This document shows, in pieces, positions 1 through 8,474 of a stretch of 61,400 nt of DNA. Location: positions 1-61,400 of the forward strand of contig NZ_KB908279.1 of assembly GCF_000382405.1 (NCBI RefSeq), read 5' to 3'. Origin of the DNA: Mycobacterium sp. 141. Its GTDB lineage: Bacteria > Actinomycetota > Actinomycetes > Mycobacteriales > Mycobacteriaceae. The notes below the pieces were generated by a model. That model did no database searches, was not told the DNA's origin, and was given only the letters and a program-made list of their open reading frames with translations. The first letter of the stretch is position 1, and every line of letters starts with the position of its first letter. Both the position numbers and the translations under genes were made by a program.

Positions 1-512
1 CCGTTGTGCACCATCTTGGCGTAATGCCCGGCGCCCACCGGACCGGCGTGCACGAACCCGTCGGCGATCTCACCGGCCGGCCGCAACGTGTCGAAGATCG
101 GCATCGCCCGCGCCACGTCGGCATCGCTACCACCGACCATCAGCCCATAGCCTTCGGTCAAGCCCCACACACCGCCGGACACCCCGGCGTCGATGAACGA
201 AATACCCTTCTCGCCCAACAGTTTCGCGTGCAGTCCATCATCGGTGTACCGCGAGTTGCCGCCGTCTATCACCAGATCGCCGGGGCTCAACACATCAGCC
301 AGCGACTTGATGGTGTCGTTGGTAATCGTTCCGGAGGGCACCATCACCCACACCACGCGAGGCGTGCTCAACGCGGCCGCCAGGTCAGCGAGGCTCGCCA
401 CGTCACTGACCTCAGGGCGCGGGTCGTAGCCGATGACCTCGTGGCCACCCTCGCGGAGCCGCTCGCGCATGTTGAAGCCCATCTTGCCCAGGCCGATCAA
501 CCCCAATTGCAT
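1..512 (-). CDS. gnd: 6-phosphogluconate dehydrogenase, decarboxylating (partial, C-terminus outside window)
   Basis: The enzyme oxidatively decarboxylates 6-phosphogluconate to ribulose 5-phosphate in the pentose phosphate pathway. About 170 N-terminal residues are visible. They carry the Rossmann motif GLIGLGKMGFNM at the extreme N-terminus, a VMVPSGTITNDTI stretch, the substrate-binding DGGNSRYTDD and DAGVSGGVWGL motifs, and end in HYAKMVHNG just before the catalytic Lys region. The ATG at 512 has AGAGGA about 6 bases upstream. The gene follows dnaN on the same strand with a 25-bp gap, the order I recall from M. smegmatis. The short spacing of its VMVPSG region suggests the NAD/NADP YqeC-like class rather than the long E. 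coli form, but this cannot be settled from a partial sequence. Confidence 0.93.
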   Translation of the reverse strand, partial: MQLGLIGLGKMGFNMRERLREGGHEVIGYDPRPEVSDVASLADLAAALSTPRVVWVMVPSGTITNDTIKSLADVLSPGDLVIDGGNSRYTDDGLHAKLLGEKGISFIDAGVSGGVWGLTEGYGLMVGGSDADVARAMPIFDTLRPAGEIADGFVHAGPVGAGHYAKMVHN

Positions 513-537
513 ATGGGTTCCTCTTTCGCCGGGCCGG

Positions 538-1728
538 TCAGCCAGGAAGGCGGACCGGCATCAACAGGTAGACGTAATCGGTGTGGGCGGCCGGGAACGG
601 GCCACCTGCACCGGTTCCATCATCGTCGCCCGCCGGGCGCAACACTGCGGGACGGCTAGGTGTCGTAAATCCGAATGTCACACGTTCTGAACGCAACGAG
701 CCCAGCCCGTCGGTCAGGTATGTCGGGTTGAACGCGATCGTCAGCGGCTCACCCGCGAACGAGACGGACAGATCTTCTTCGGCCCTGCCGACATCGTCGG
801 CGCCCGCCGAAAGGCGCAGCACGTCCTCGGCGAACTCCATGCGGATCTGCGCGCCCCGATCGGCCACGAGCGCCACGCGCTTGATGGCCTCGGTCAGCTC
901 CGCCACGCCGATGGTCGCTACCGCCGTGTGCTCGGTGGGTAGCAGCTGGCGGAACTTCGGGAATTCCGCATCGAGCAGGCGCGTGGTGCTGCGCTTGCCA
1001 TTGCTGCGAATGCCCAGCAACCCGTCCTTGCCGACCGACGGTCCGGATCCGAGTGACAAGTGCACCTCGGTGCCATCGGTGCCGGCCTTGGCCGCCTCGG
1101 CCAGCGTCTTGGCCGGTACCAACACTGCGGTCTCGACGTCGGCCGCCGTGGCCTCCCAGGTCAGCTCCCGCACTGCCAGCCGGAATCTGTCGGTGGCGGC
1201 CAAAACCACTGATTCGCCGGAGATTTCGACGCGGATGCCGGTCAGCATCGGCAGCGTGTCATCGCGGCCCGCGGCGACCGCGACCTGTCCGATGGCCTCG
1301 GAGAAGAGGTCTGCCGCGACCACACCGGTCTCGTCGGGTAGCGCGGGCAGCGCGGGGTAGTCCTCGACTGCCAACGTCGGTAGGGAGAACCGGGCACTTC
1401 CGCACGTCAGGGCGGCGCGAGTGCCTTCGACACTGACATCGACGGGCTTGCCCGGCAGCGCCTTGGTGATGTCGGAGAGCAGCCGACCAGAAACCAAAAC
1501 GCTTCCTGGAGAAGCTATTTCGGCTGCAACCCGGACCTCCGCCGAAACTTCGTAGTCGAATCCCGAGATGGTCAGACCGTCATCGGTACCGGTGAGCAGC
1601 ACACCGGCCAGCACCGGGATGGTGGGCCGGCTCGGCAGGTTACGGGCCACCCAGGCCACCGCGTCCGCGAAGTCCTCGCGCACCGCGCGAAACTTCAGGT
1701 CGGTCAGCCCAGCCGTAGTCGTCGACAC
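538..1728 (-). CDS. dnaN: DNA polymerase III beta subunit (sliding clamp)
   Basis: The protein forms the ring-shaped processivity clamp that tethers DNA polymerase III to DNA and serves as a docking platform for replication and repair proteins. At 396 residues it has the usual three-domain clamp length. It starts MSTTTAGLTDLKF and ends in the conserved clamp C-terminus YVYLLMPVRLPG. Internal clamp motifs such as LPMLTGIRVE and TDRFRLAVRE are present. It lies downstream of dnaA across oriC, and gnd follows it closely. Nothing looks unusual about it. Confidence 0.97.
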   Translation of the reverse strand: MSTTTAGLTDLKFRAVREDFADAVAWVARNLPSRPTIPVLAGVLLTGTDDGLTISGFDYEVSAEVRVAAEIASPGSVLVSGRLLSDITKALPGKPVDVSVEGTRAALTCGSARFSLPTLAVEDYPALPALPDETGVVAADLFSEAIGQVAVAAGRDDTLPMLTGIRVEISGESVVLAATDRFRLAVRELTWEATAADVETAVLVPAKTLAEAAKAGTDGTEVHLSLGSGPSVGKDGLLGIRSNGKRSTTRLLDAEFPKFRQLLPTEHTAVATIGVAELTEAIKRVALVADRGAQIRMEFAEDVLRLSAGADDVGRAEEDLSVSFAGEPLTIAFNPTYLTDGLGSLRSERVTFGFTTPSRPAVLRPAGDDDGTGAGGPFPAAHTDYVYLLMPVRLPG

Positions 1729-2318
1729 GTCCTATGCGCCCCTTCGATAATCCCCACAATGAGCTCTAATCGGCGGTTTCCGGCAGGACTGTACAGCGTA
1801 AGGCCATGCAAGCACGCTGAAGAAACCGTCGTCGAAGAACCACCGTAGAGCTTTCCGCATCAAGTTGAAAGCTAATCGATCGGGGTGGCATCAGCAGTTG
1901 TCGAGGCGGGTGAGGCACCCCTCGATCAGGGATGTCCCCAACAGCCTTCTTCTGAGAAGAACTCTAAGTAGATATATGAGTAACAGTAATAGGCATTGTG
2001 GAATCTGGGGATGACGCGGTGTATGTCCTGTACGTCCGGTGTGTCGTGGTGTGAGTCGGCTGTGGAGATCCGGGTCGGACCGGAGCGGGTGCTGGGGACA
2101 ATCGGGGCCGTGTGGATCGTTTCGCCACTCATCCTGTGGTTCGCCCGCAGCTTGTGCACAGCGCTGTCCACAGGGCTCGACCGCGCGAAACTGTGACGGC
2201 TGACGCGCCTGTGACAAAAGATGTCGTTCAAATCGGCTGCGCGGTGAGCTGATGCGACCACTATGTGAGATGGCGACAACAAGACGCCGGCCGCCGGAGG
2301 AACGCAGGGAGGTGTGCT
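1729..2318. other. oriC: Chromosomal replication origin region (oriC) between dnaA and dnaN
   Basis: This 590-bp spacer has no convincing gene. It holds DnaA-box-like 9-mers on both strands: TTGTGCACA at 2152-2160 and CTGTCCACA at 2164-2172 forward, and reverse-oriented TGTGGATCG at 2111, TGTGGTTCG at 2135, TGTGGAGAT at 2061 and TGTGGAATC at 1997. An A+T-rich stretch at about 1945-1995 contains GATATATGAG and a 15-bp interrupted palindrome with 7-bp arms at 1947-1961; it is a good candidate for the unwinding element. In mycobacteria the functional oriC is known to lie between dnaA and dnaN. The dnaN promoter must also lie here. Confidence 0.88.
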
Positions 2319-3773
2319 TCAGCGCTTGGCGCGCTGACGGATACGGGTGGTGAGTTCCTTGACGTGGTCGAAAACCTCACGTCGCTCGGCCATCTCGCCC
2401 CGGATCTTCTTCTCGGCGTACATCACCGTGGTGTGATCGCGGCCGAACGCCTGCCCTATCTTGGGCAGCGAGAGATCGGTGAGTTCACGGCACAGATACA
2501 TGGCGATCTGCCGGGACTGCGCCAGCGCTCTGGTTTTTCCCGGTCCGCGCAGTTCCTCGACCGTGGTTTCGAAGTACTCCGCAGTGGCGGCCATGATGGC
2601 CGCCGCACTGATCTGCATCGTGGTGGCGTCGGCGATCAGATCGCGCAGCACCACTTCGGCCAGTGACTTGTCGATCCGGGTCTTGTTGAGCGAGGCGAAC
2701 GCCGTCACTCGAATAAGTGCGCCCTCGAGCTCACGGATGTTGCGTTCGATGCTGCTGGCGATGAGCTCGAGAACGTCGTCGGGTGCGTCGAGCCGATCCA
2801 TCTGTGCCTTCTTGCGCAGGATGGCGATGCGGGTCTCCAGCTCGGGGGGCTGGACGTCGGTGATCAGGCCCCACTCGAACCGCGTACGCAATCGGTCTTC
2901 GAGGGTGGCCAGCTGCTTGGGGGGCCGGTCGGACGAGATGACGATCTGTTTGTTCGCGTTGTGCAATGTGTTGAAGGTGTGGAAGAACTCTTCCTGGATA
3001 CCTTCCTTGCCTTCGATGAACTGGATGTCGTCGACAAGCAGGATGTCGATGTCGCGGTAACTGCGTTTGAACGACGCCTTGCGATCGTCGCGCAGCGAGT
3101 TGATGAAGTCGTTGGTGAATTCCTCGGTGGAGACGTACTTCACGCGCATGCCGGGGAAGAGCCGTTGGGCATAGTTGCCGGCTGCGTGCAGCAGATGGGT
3201 CTTGCCCAAGCCGGACTCACCCCAGATGAACAGCGGGTTGTAGGCCCGGGCCGGCGCCTCGGCGATCGCGAGCGTCGCGGCATGGGCGAACCGGTTGGAC
3301 GCCCCGATGACGAAGGTGTCGAACGTGTAGCGCCGGTTCAGGGTGACTGCATTGGCATCGGATTCGTCGGCGCTCGGCTGCGGGCTGCTGAAGTAGGTGG
3401 GCCAGCTTTCCTCGACATTGACGCGGGCCGCTCGATCGTCGTCGACCTCGTCGACTTCGGCCGCGGCCGGCTCGAGGTGGCTGTCGGGGATGTCGGTTTC
3501 CTGCGGCGGGCTCGGGATGGCGATCCGGACGCCGAGTTCGACACGCTGCCCGAGCCGGCGGCTCAGTGCCGAGACGATAGGTTCGCGCAGGTGGCGCTCG
3601 ATCTCGTTCTGGACGAAAGGCGTCGGAACCGACAGCAGAGCAAACCCTTCGGTGATGACCAGCGGCTGCACGAGCTTGAGCCAAGCCCTTTGCTGGGGGG
3701 TCGTGTCGCCATTGAGCTCGGCGACGACGTCGTTCCAGATCGAGACGAAGGGTGGGTCGGGGTCAGCGGTCAT
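2319..3773 (-). CDS. dnaA: Chromosomal replication initiator protein DnaA
   Basis: DnaA is the AAA+ initiator that binds oriC DnaA boxes and opens the origin. The 484 residues show an N-terminal DnaB-interaction domain (about 10-85), a variable acidic linker (about 90-140), an AAA+ core with Walker A GESGLGKT near residue 185-192 and Walker B LLVDDIQFIEG, and a C-terminal domain IV with the signature GRDHTTVMYAEKKI that reads the DnaA box. The ATG at 3773 follows a DnaA-box-containing leader, so autoregulation is likely. The linker is short and acidic, typical of mycobacteria. Confidence 0.98.
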   Translation of the reverse strand: MTADPDPPFVSIWNDVVAELNGDTTPQQRAWLKLVQPLVITEGFALLSVPTPFVQNEIERHLREPIVSALSRRLGQRVELGVRIAIPSPPQETDIPDSHLEPAAAEVDEVDDDRAARVNVEESWPTYFSSPQPSADESDANAVTLNRRYTFDTFVIGASNRFAHAATLAIAEAPARAYNPLFIWGESGLGKTHLLHAAGNYAQRLFPGMRVKYVSTEEFTNDFINSLRDDRKASFKRSYRDIDILLVDDIQFIEGKEGIQEEFFHTFNTLHNANKQIVISSDRPPKQLATLEDRLRTRFEWGLITDVQPPELETRIAILRKKAQMDRLDAPDDVLELIASSIERNIRELEGALIRVTAFASLNKTRIDKSLAEVVLRDLIADATTMQISAAAIMAATAEYFETTVEELRGPGKTRALAQSRQIAMYLCRELTDLSLPKIGQAFGRDHTTVMYAEKKIRGEMAERREVFDHVKELTTRIRQRAKR

Positions 3774-4282
3774 CGACGGTTACCCCTATCACTGCCCTGG
3801 AGGTCCAGTCAATGGACGACCAATAGAACGAAGACGAACTGTCCACATATTTATCCACAGGTTGTGGAAAAAGGACAGTTGTCGTCGCTTCTGTTGACTT
3901 GTGCGCAGGACGTCGTAGCGGGCTCACATCGTGTGAGAATGTGGCAGCTGCTTGACGTCCTCGATTCCTGGTCTGAGGCCAGCCCGATGCGGGACGGCTA
4001 CGAAAGGTATTGCCAGAAGCTAACAGTTTTCTTTCGACGTGCCAACCGTTCTGCAACATTGCCTTAATACGCCGGGTAGCAGGTTTGACCCAGCGAAAGC
4101 TCGTCAGTACCCTCGAGCAGTCGCCCGCACGTGGCGATACGGCTGCGATCCTGGTCCGCCCGGAGTCTGCGCCGGTAAGTAGAGCACGACGCACCACAGC
4201 TTATTAGGGACAGTCGCGTCCTCACCGACACATATCGGGTCGGAGAGTCGCGGGTGCCACATAGAAACAAGGAGAGATTGCC
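3774..4282. promoter_or_regulatory. dnaA-rpmH divergent intergenic region with DnaA boxes
   Basis: This 509-bp spacer lies between the divergently transcribed dnaA and rpmH and holds no convincing gene. It contains a near-consensus DnaA box TTATCCACA at 3851-3859, CTGTCCACA at 3839-3847, and a reverse box-like TGTGGAAAA at about 3863-3871, all within 35 bp and 66-98 bp upstream of the dnaA start. The cluster suits DnaA feedback on its own promoter. The strong ribosomal-protein promoter for rpmH must lie on the right half; I did not assign its exact -35/-10. Confidence 0.75.
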
Positions 4283-4426
4283 GTGGCCAAGGGCAAGCGG
4301 ACCTTCCAGCCGAACAACCGCCGTCGTGCGCGGGTGCATGGTTTCCGGCTGCGCATGCGGACCCGTGCCGGCCGCGCCATCGTCTCCAGCCGCCGTAGTA
4401 AAGGCCGTCGTTCGCTCACTGCGTGA
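4283..4426 (+). CDS. rpmH: 50S ribosomal protein L34
   Basis: L34 is a small basic protein of the large ribosomal subunit. The 47-residue product begins with a GTG start as VAKGKRTFQPNNRRRARVHG and ends RRSKGRRSLTA, matching the L34 family along its entire length. A GGAGAG ribosome-binding site sits about 7 bases upstream. It heads the rpmH-rnpA-yidD-yidC-jag-rsmG gene string next to the origin, the classical bacterial order. Confidence 0.97.
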   Translation: MAKGKRTFQPNNRRRARVHGFRLRMRTRAGRAIVSSRRSKGRRSLTA

Positions 4427-4447
4427 TTCGACGCAGGATCTAGCGCG

Positions 4448-4804
4448 GTGCTTCCGGCTCGGAACCGGATGAGGCGGTCCGCGGAATTCGGTGCCACCGT
4501 CAGTCGCGGTGTGCGCGTAGCCCAACCGGATGTGGTGGTGCACGCGTTGCGTGACGACGTGGATGCCAGTGGACCGCGGATCGGCCTGGTGGTCTCGAAA
4601 GCCATCGGTAATGCCGTAGAACGGCATCGGGTGTCTCGCCGTCTCCGGCACGCCGCCCGTGCTGTGCTGCCCTATCTCGAACCCACCGACCGCGTGGTCA
4701 TCCGGGCCCGGCCGAGTTGCCGAGGAGCCCTGTCTGCGCGTTTGGAACGTCAACTCACCACCGCTCTGGAGCGGGCCACGGCACGGCTCGGTACGTCTTC
4801 ATGA
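4448..4804 (+). CDS. rnpA: Ribonuclease P protein component
   Basis: RnpA is the protein subunit that helps RNase P RNA bind and cleave the 5' leaders of precursor tRNAs. The 118-residue basic protein starts with GTG (LPARNRMRRSAEF) and carries the family's core motif at GNAVERHRVSRRLRHAAR (about residues 55-72). It begins 21 bp after rpmH. Its TGA stop overlaps the ATG of yidD as ATGA, so translational coupling is likely. Confidence 0.96.
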   Translation: MLPARNRMRRSAEFGATVSRGVRVAQPDVVVHALRDDVDASGPRIGLVVSKAIGNAVERHRVSRRLRHAARAVLPYLEPTDRVVIRARPSCRGALSARLERQLTTALERATARLGTSS

Positions 4805-5085
4805 TCCGGCGGGCAAGTAAAGGTGCGGCCCGCGCTGTGATCTTCGTGATCCAGCTCTACCGACACACGCTCTCGCCACTGCGCTTGCCCACTTGCCGGT
4901 TCACCCCGACGTGTAGTCAGTACGCCGTAGACGCACTCACCGAGTACGGCCTGTTGTACGGCGGCTGGTTGGCCATGGTTCGGCTGCTGAAATGCGGCCC
5001 GTGGCATCGGGGAGGATGGGATCCGATACCGGAGCGCCGCAACGCTGATGCCGTCCGAGATGGCAGAAACGAGTCCTATGTTTAA
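4801..5085 (+). CDS. yidD: Membrane protein insertion efficiency factor YidD
   Basis: YidD is a small membrane-associated protein that assists YidC/Sec insertion of inner-membrane proteins. The 94 residues show the family signature TCRFTPTCSQYAVDALTEYG, then GGWLAMVRLLKCGPWHRGGWDPIP with the conserved Cys residues. I chose the ATG at 4801, which overlaps the rnpA stop; a longer in-frame start at 4717 would lie inside rnpA and add no family sequence. The C-terminus overlaps the yidC start. Confidence 0.93.
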   Translation: MIRRASKGAARAVIFVIQLYRHTLSPLRLPTCRFTPTCSQYAVDALTEYGLLYGGWLAMVRLLKCGPWHRGGWDPIPERRNADAVRDGRNESYV

Positions 5086-6145
5086 CTTCTTCAGCCTCGA
5101 CATCATCTACTACCCGGTGTCGGCGATCATGTGGGTCTGGTACAAGGCGTTCGCTTTTGTCTTGGGGCCGTCGAACTTTTTCGCCTGGGCGCTGTCGGTG
5201 ATGTTCTTGGTGTTCACCCTGCGCGCGATCTTGTACAAGCCGTTCGTCAAGCAGATTCGCACGACGCGGCAGATGCAGGAGTTGCAGCCGCAGATCAAGG
5301 CGCTCCAGAAGAAGTACGGCAAGGACCGCCAGCGGATGGCCCTGGAAATGCAGAAGTTGCAGAAGGAGCACGGGTTCAACCCGATCCTCGGCTGTCTGCC
5401 GATGCTGGCGCAGGTGCCCGTGTTCCTGGGGTTGTTCCATGTGCTGCGGTCGTTCAACCGGACGGTGGGCGGATTCGGTCAGGTACACATGTCGGTGGCC
5501 GAGAACCGGGCCACGGGCAACTATGTGTTCAGCTCGACCGACGTGGCGCACTTCCTGGATGCCAACCTGTTCGGTGCGCCCTTGGGCGCGACGATGGTGC
5601 AGAAGACCGGGTTGGACGCCTTCACCGTCTTCGACCGGCCGGCGGTGATCGCGGTGGGCGTACCGATCATGATCCTGGCCGGTATCGCGACCTACTTCAA
5701 CAGCCGGGCGTCGGTGGCGCGGCAGAGTCCGGAGGCGGCGGCCAACCCGCAGACCGCGATGATGAACAAGCTGGCGTTGTATGTGTTCCCGTTCGGCGTC
5801 GTCGCCGGTGGACCGTTCCTGCCGCTCGCGATCATCCTGTACTGGTTCTCGAACAACATCTGGACGTTCGGTCAGCAGCACTATGTGTTCGGAATGATCG
5901 AGAAGGAAGAGGAAGCCAAGAAGGTCGAGGCGATCGAGAGGCGGGCGGCCAATGCGCCGGCGCCGGGAGCCAAGCCCAGTCGATCGCGTAAGGCCGAGTC
6001 GAATTCGGCAGACAAGGACGAGCCGGAGAGTACGGCCGCCGAACTGACCGAAGGCACGGGCGATGGCAGTGCAGCGGGCTCGACGGAGGATGCGGCAGAC
6101 CGCACCCCGAAACCCGGCGCGCGCCCCAAGAAGCGGAAGCGTTGA
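5078..6145 (+). CDS. yidC: Membrane protein insertase YidC (Oxa1 family)
   Basis: YidC inserts and folds membrane proteins, alone or with SecYEG. The product has an N-terminal membrane helix (SLDIIYYPVSAIMWVWYKAF), the cytoplasmic helical hairpin with the basic KPFVKQIRTTRQMQELQPQI region, and several further membrane segments including ILGCLPMLAQVPVFLGLFHVL. The tail is charged and low-complexity (about residues 280-355). Three in-frame ATGs exist at 5048, 5060 and 5078. I chose 5078, giving 355 residues starting MFNFFSLD, because family members begin there; it overlaps the last 8 bases of yidD. Ribosome-binding sites are weak for all three. Confidence 0.94.
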   Translation: MFNFFSLDIIYYPVSAIMWVWYKAFAFVLGPSNFFAWALSVMFLVFTLRAILYKPFVKQIRTTRQMQELQPQIKALQKKYGKDRQRMALEMQKLQKEHGFNPILGCLPMLAQVPVFLGLFHVLRSFNRTVGGFGQVHMSVAENRATGNYVFSSTDVAHFLDANLFGAPLGATMVQKTGLDAFTVFDRPAVIAVGVPIMILAGIATYFNSRASVARQSPEAAANPQTAMMNKLALYVFPFGVVAGGPFLPLAIILYWFSNNIWTFGQQHYVFGMIEKEEEAKKVEAIERRAANAPAPGAKPSRSRKAESNSADKDEPESTAAELTEGTGDGSAAGSTEDAADRTPKPGARPKKRKR

Positions 6146-6180
6146 CCAGTTCCGGCTGGCGAAAGTAGGGAGAGACAGAC

Positions 6181-6717
6181 ATGACGGACGCACAGACCAC
6201 CGATGCCGGCCTCGAACCGGAGGCTCCGCGGACAGCAACATCGGTGGACGATCTCGAAGAGCGACTGGTCGCCGAGGGCGAGATCGCCGGCGACTATCTC
6301 GAGGAGCTGCTCGATCTGCTTGATTTCGATGGCGACATCGATCTCGATGTGGAGGGTGATCGTGCGGTCGTGAGTATCGACGGCGGTAGCGACCTGAACA
6401 AGCTCGTCGGCCGCAAGGGCGAGGTGTTGGACGCATTGCAGGAGCTGACTCGGCTGGCCGTGCATCAGAAGACCGGCGAGCGCAGCCGGCTCATGCTGGA
6501 CATCGCGCGGTGGCGTCGGCGGCGTCGTGAAGAACTGGCCACGTTGGGCGACAAGGTGGCCCGACGGGTGCTGGAGAGCGGCCAGCGAGAAGAACTCGCG
6601 CCGATGACTCCGTTCGAACGGAAGATCGTGCACGACGCGGTTGCGGCCGTGGACGGTGTGCGTAGCGAGAGCGAAGGCGTTGAACCGTCGCGTCGCGTCG
6701 TTGTACTGCTCGGCTGA
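6181..6717 (+). CDS. jag: Jag/KhpB-type KH-R3H RNA-binding protein
   Basis: The 178-residue cytoplasmic protein has an acidic N-terminal extension, a KH domain with the GRKGEVLDALQ loop (about residues 80-90), and a C-terminal R3H domain containing RSRLMLDIARWRRRRREEL and ERKIVHDAVA. Jag/KhpB proteins bind RNA and are linked to cell elongation and envelope synthesis in Gram-positive bacteria. It lies 35 bp after yidC with an AGGGAGAGAC ribosome-binding site, the usual yidC-jag pair. The classical N-terminal Jag domain is not obvious, as in other actinobacteria. Confidence 0.92.
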   Translation: MTDAQTTDAGLEPEAPRTATSVDDLEERLVAEGEIAGDYLEELLDLLDFDGDIDLDVEGDRAVVSIDGGSDLNKLVGRKGEVLDALQELTRLAVHQKTGERSRLMLDIARWRRRRREELATLGDKVARRVLESGQREELAPMTPFERKIVHDAVAAVDGVRSESEGVEPSRRVVVLLG

Positions 6718-6768
6718 TTCATTAGTTACACCGGTGTAGTTCGTGTGTAGTAGCCCGTCGCCGCGGGA

Positions 6769-7452
6769 GTGCGGAGGATGTTTCACGTGAAACATGGCCC
6801 GGTTCTCGCGGTGCCGGAGGTAGCAGCCGACCTGTTCGGCGACAGAGTCGAGGTGGCGGAACGGTACACCGCCATCCTGGCCGGGGCGGGCGTGGAATGG
6901 GGTCTGATCGGGCCCCGGGAAATCGACCGACTGTGGGAACGCCACGTCTTGAACAGCGCGGCGGTCGGAGAGCTCCTGATCGAGGGCGAGCGCATAGCCG
7001 ACATCGGTAGCGGAGCCGGCCTGCCCGGGATACCGTTGGCTCTGGCTCGGCCGGATGTCACGGTCACCCTCATCGAACCTCTCTTGCGACGGAGCGAGTT
7101 TCTCCGCGAAGTCATTGCCGAATTGGACCTGGATGTGGCGGTCGTCCGTGGGCGCGCCGAAGACCGAGTCGTTCGCAATGAAGTGGGGGAGATGGATGTG
7201 GTGACATCCCGGGCGGTTGCCTCCCTCGACAAGCTGAGCCGGTGGGGTATGCCGCTGCTGCGAGCAGACGGTCGCATGCTCGCGATCAAAGGCGAGCGGG
7301 CAGAAGTTGAGATAGAGGAACACCGGCGTGTGATGAGGTCAGTCGGTGCCGTGGATGCCAGGGTAGTGAGATGTGGCGCGACCTATTTGAACCCACCCGC
7401 AACCGTCGTCGTGGCACGGCGCGGGACGCGGGGGAAGACGGGCAGGAGATGA
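6769..7452 (+). CDS. rsmG: 16S rRNA (guanine-N7) methyltransferase RsmG (GidB)
   Basis: RsmG methylates N7 of G527 in 16S rRNA; loss of the enzyme gives low-level streptomycin resistance. The 227 residues carry a Rossmann-type S-adenosylmethionine site with ADIGSGAGLPGIPLAL (about 73-88), then VTLIEPLLRRSEFL and VTSRAVASLDKL. The N-terminus MFHVKH is encoded by a parS site, a known peculiarity of this gene. Starts at 6769 and 6778 are both possible; the second gives MFHVKHG directly. The stop overlaps the parA start region. Confidence 0.95.
   Translation: MRRMFHVKHGPVLAVPEVAADLFGDRVEVAERYTAILAGAGVEWGLIGPREIDRLWERHVLNSAAVGELLIEGERIADIGSGAGLPGIPLALARPDVTVTLIEPLLRRSEFLREVIAELDLDVAVVRGRAEDRVVRNEVGEMDVVTSRAVASLDKLSRWGMPLLRADGRMLAIKGERAEVEIEEHRRVMRSVGAVDARVVRCGATYLNPPATVVVARRGTRGKTGRR
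6779..6794. promoter_or_regulatory. parS: parS centromere site 1
   Basis: The 16-bp sequence TGTTTCACGTGAAACA is a perfect palindrome and an exact match to the universal bacterial parS consensus. It lies at the very start of rsmG and encodes the peptide FHVKH. ParB, encoded about 1.7 kb away, is expected to load here and spread. Confidence 0.97.
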
Positions 7453-7454
7453 AG

Positions 7455-8423
7455 ATGAGCTCGGGTCAGAGCAGGGCCGCAGCCGCCAAGACGAGCATCG
7501 TTTCACGTGAAACACTCGGCGATGCCGATCGCTCTGACTGGACCGCGGACGCCGTAATGGACACTCCGATCGCGGCCGAAGCTGAGCGGGCCACCCGGCT
7601 CCTGCACACCACGCATGGCCAACTCCCGCGTCCGGCGCATCAGCGGGTCTTTACCATCGCCAATCAGAAGGGTGGCGTCGGCAAGACCACGACGGCCGTC
7701 AATGTCGCGGCCGCTCTCGCGCGGCAGGGACTTCGCATCCTGGTGATCGATCTCGATCCGCAGGGTAATGCCAGTACGGCGCTGAGTATTGAACACCGGC
7801 CTGGCACGCTGTCCTCGTATGAGGTGCTGATTGGTGAGACGCCGGTCCAGGAGGCGCTGCAGCAGAGCCCGCACAATGAACGCCTGTTTTGCATTCCCGC
7901 GACGATCGACTTGGCCGGCGCGGAGATTGAACTCGTCAGTATGGTCGCGCGCGAGGGCCGGTTGCGTTCTGCGTTGGCCGAGCTCAAACAGCACAACTTT
8001 GATTACGTCTTCATCGATTGCCCGCCGTCGCTGGGCTTGCTGACCATCAACGCGTTCGTGGCCGCGGCGGAAGTGCTCATTCCGATCCAGTGCGAGTACT
8101 ACGCGCTGGAAGGTGTCGGTCAGTTGCTCCGGAATATCGAGATGGTCAAGGCTCACCTGAACCCGAATCTGTCGGTATCGACCGTGATACTCACGATGTA
8201 CGACGGCCGGACCAAGTTGGCGGATCAGGTCGCCGAGGACGTTCGTGAGCACTTCGGTGACAAGGTGCTCAAGACCGTGATTCCGCGCAGCGTCAAAGTG
8301 TCCGAAGCGCCCGGCTACGGGATGACGATCCTCGATTACGATCCGGGTTCCCGTGGCGCGCTGAGCTACCTCGACGCCAGCCGCGAGATCGCGCAGCGTG
8401 GTGCGCCGCCCCGCGCAGAGTAG
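7455..8423 (+). CDS. parA: Chromosome partitioning ATPase ParA (Soj)
   Basis: ParA is a Walker-type ATPase whose gradient on the nucleoid moves ParB-parS complexes during segregation. The 322 residues show the deviant Walker A KGGVGKTTTAVNVAAALA (about residues 73-90), DLDPQGNAST, and YVFIDCPPSLGLL. I chose the ATG at 7455 because GGAG lies 6 bases upstream; the ATG at 7449 is too close to that site, and an upstream in-frame start at 7371 would lie inside rsmG. A second parS site lies within codons near 7500. parB follows after 51 bp. Confidence 0.96.
   Translation: MSSGQSRAAAAKTSIVSRETLGDADRSDWTADAVMDTPIAAEAERATRLLHTTHGQLPRPAHQRVFTIANQKGGVGKTTTAVNVAAALARQGLRILVIDLDPQGNASTALSIEHRPGTLSSYEVLIGETPVQEALQQSPHNERLFCIPATIDLAGAEIELVSMVAREGRLRSALAELKQHNFDYVFIDCPPSLGLLTINAFVAAAEVLIPIQCEYYALEGVGQLLRNIEMVKAHLNPNLSVSTVILTMYDGRTKLADQVAEDVREHFGDKVLKTVIPRSVKVSEAPGYGMTILDYDPGSRGALSYLDASREIAQRGAPPRAE
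7499..7514. promoter_or_regulatory. parS: parS centromere site 2
   Basis: A 14-bp perfect palindromic core GTTTCACGTGAAAC at 7500-7513 followed by A matches parS at 15 of 16 positions; only the first base differs (C for T). It lies in the early parA coding region, 720 bp from site 1. Confidence 0.95.
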
Positions 8424-8474
8424 GGCGATTGGCGAACAGGTCGGGCAGTTGACAGCGATGAGCAGGAGACGATC

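Noticed and set aside
4937..6436. 499-residue minus-strand open frame
   Set aside because: It is antisense to yidD, yidC and jag, and is dominated by Arg/His.
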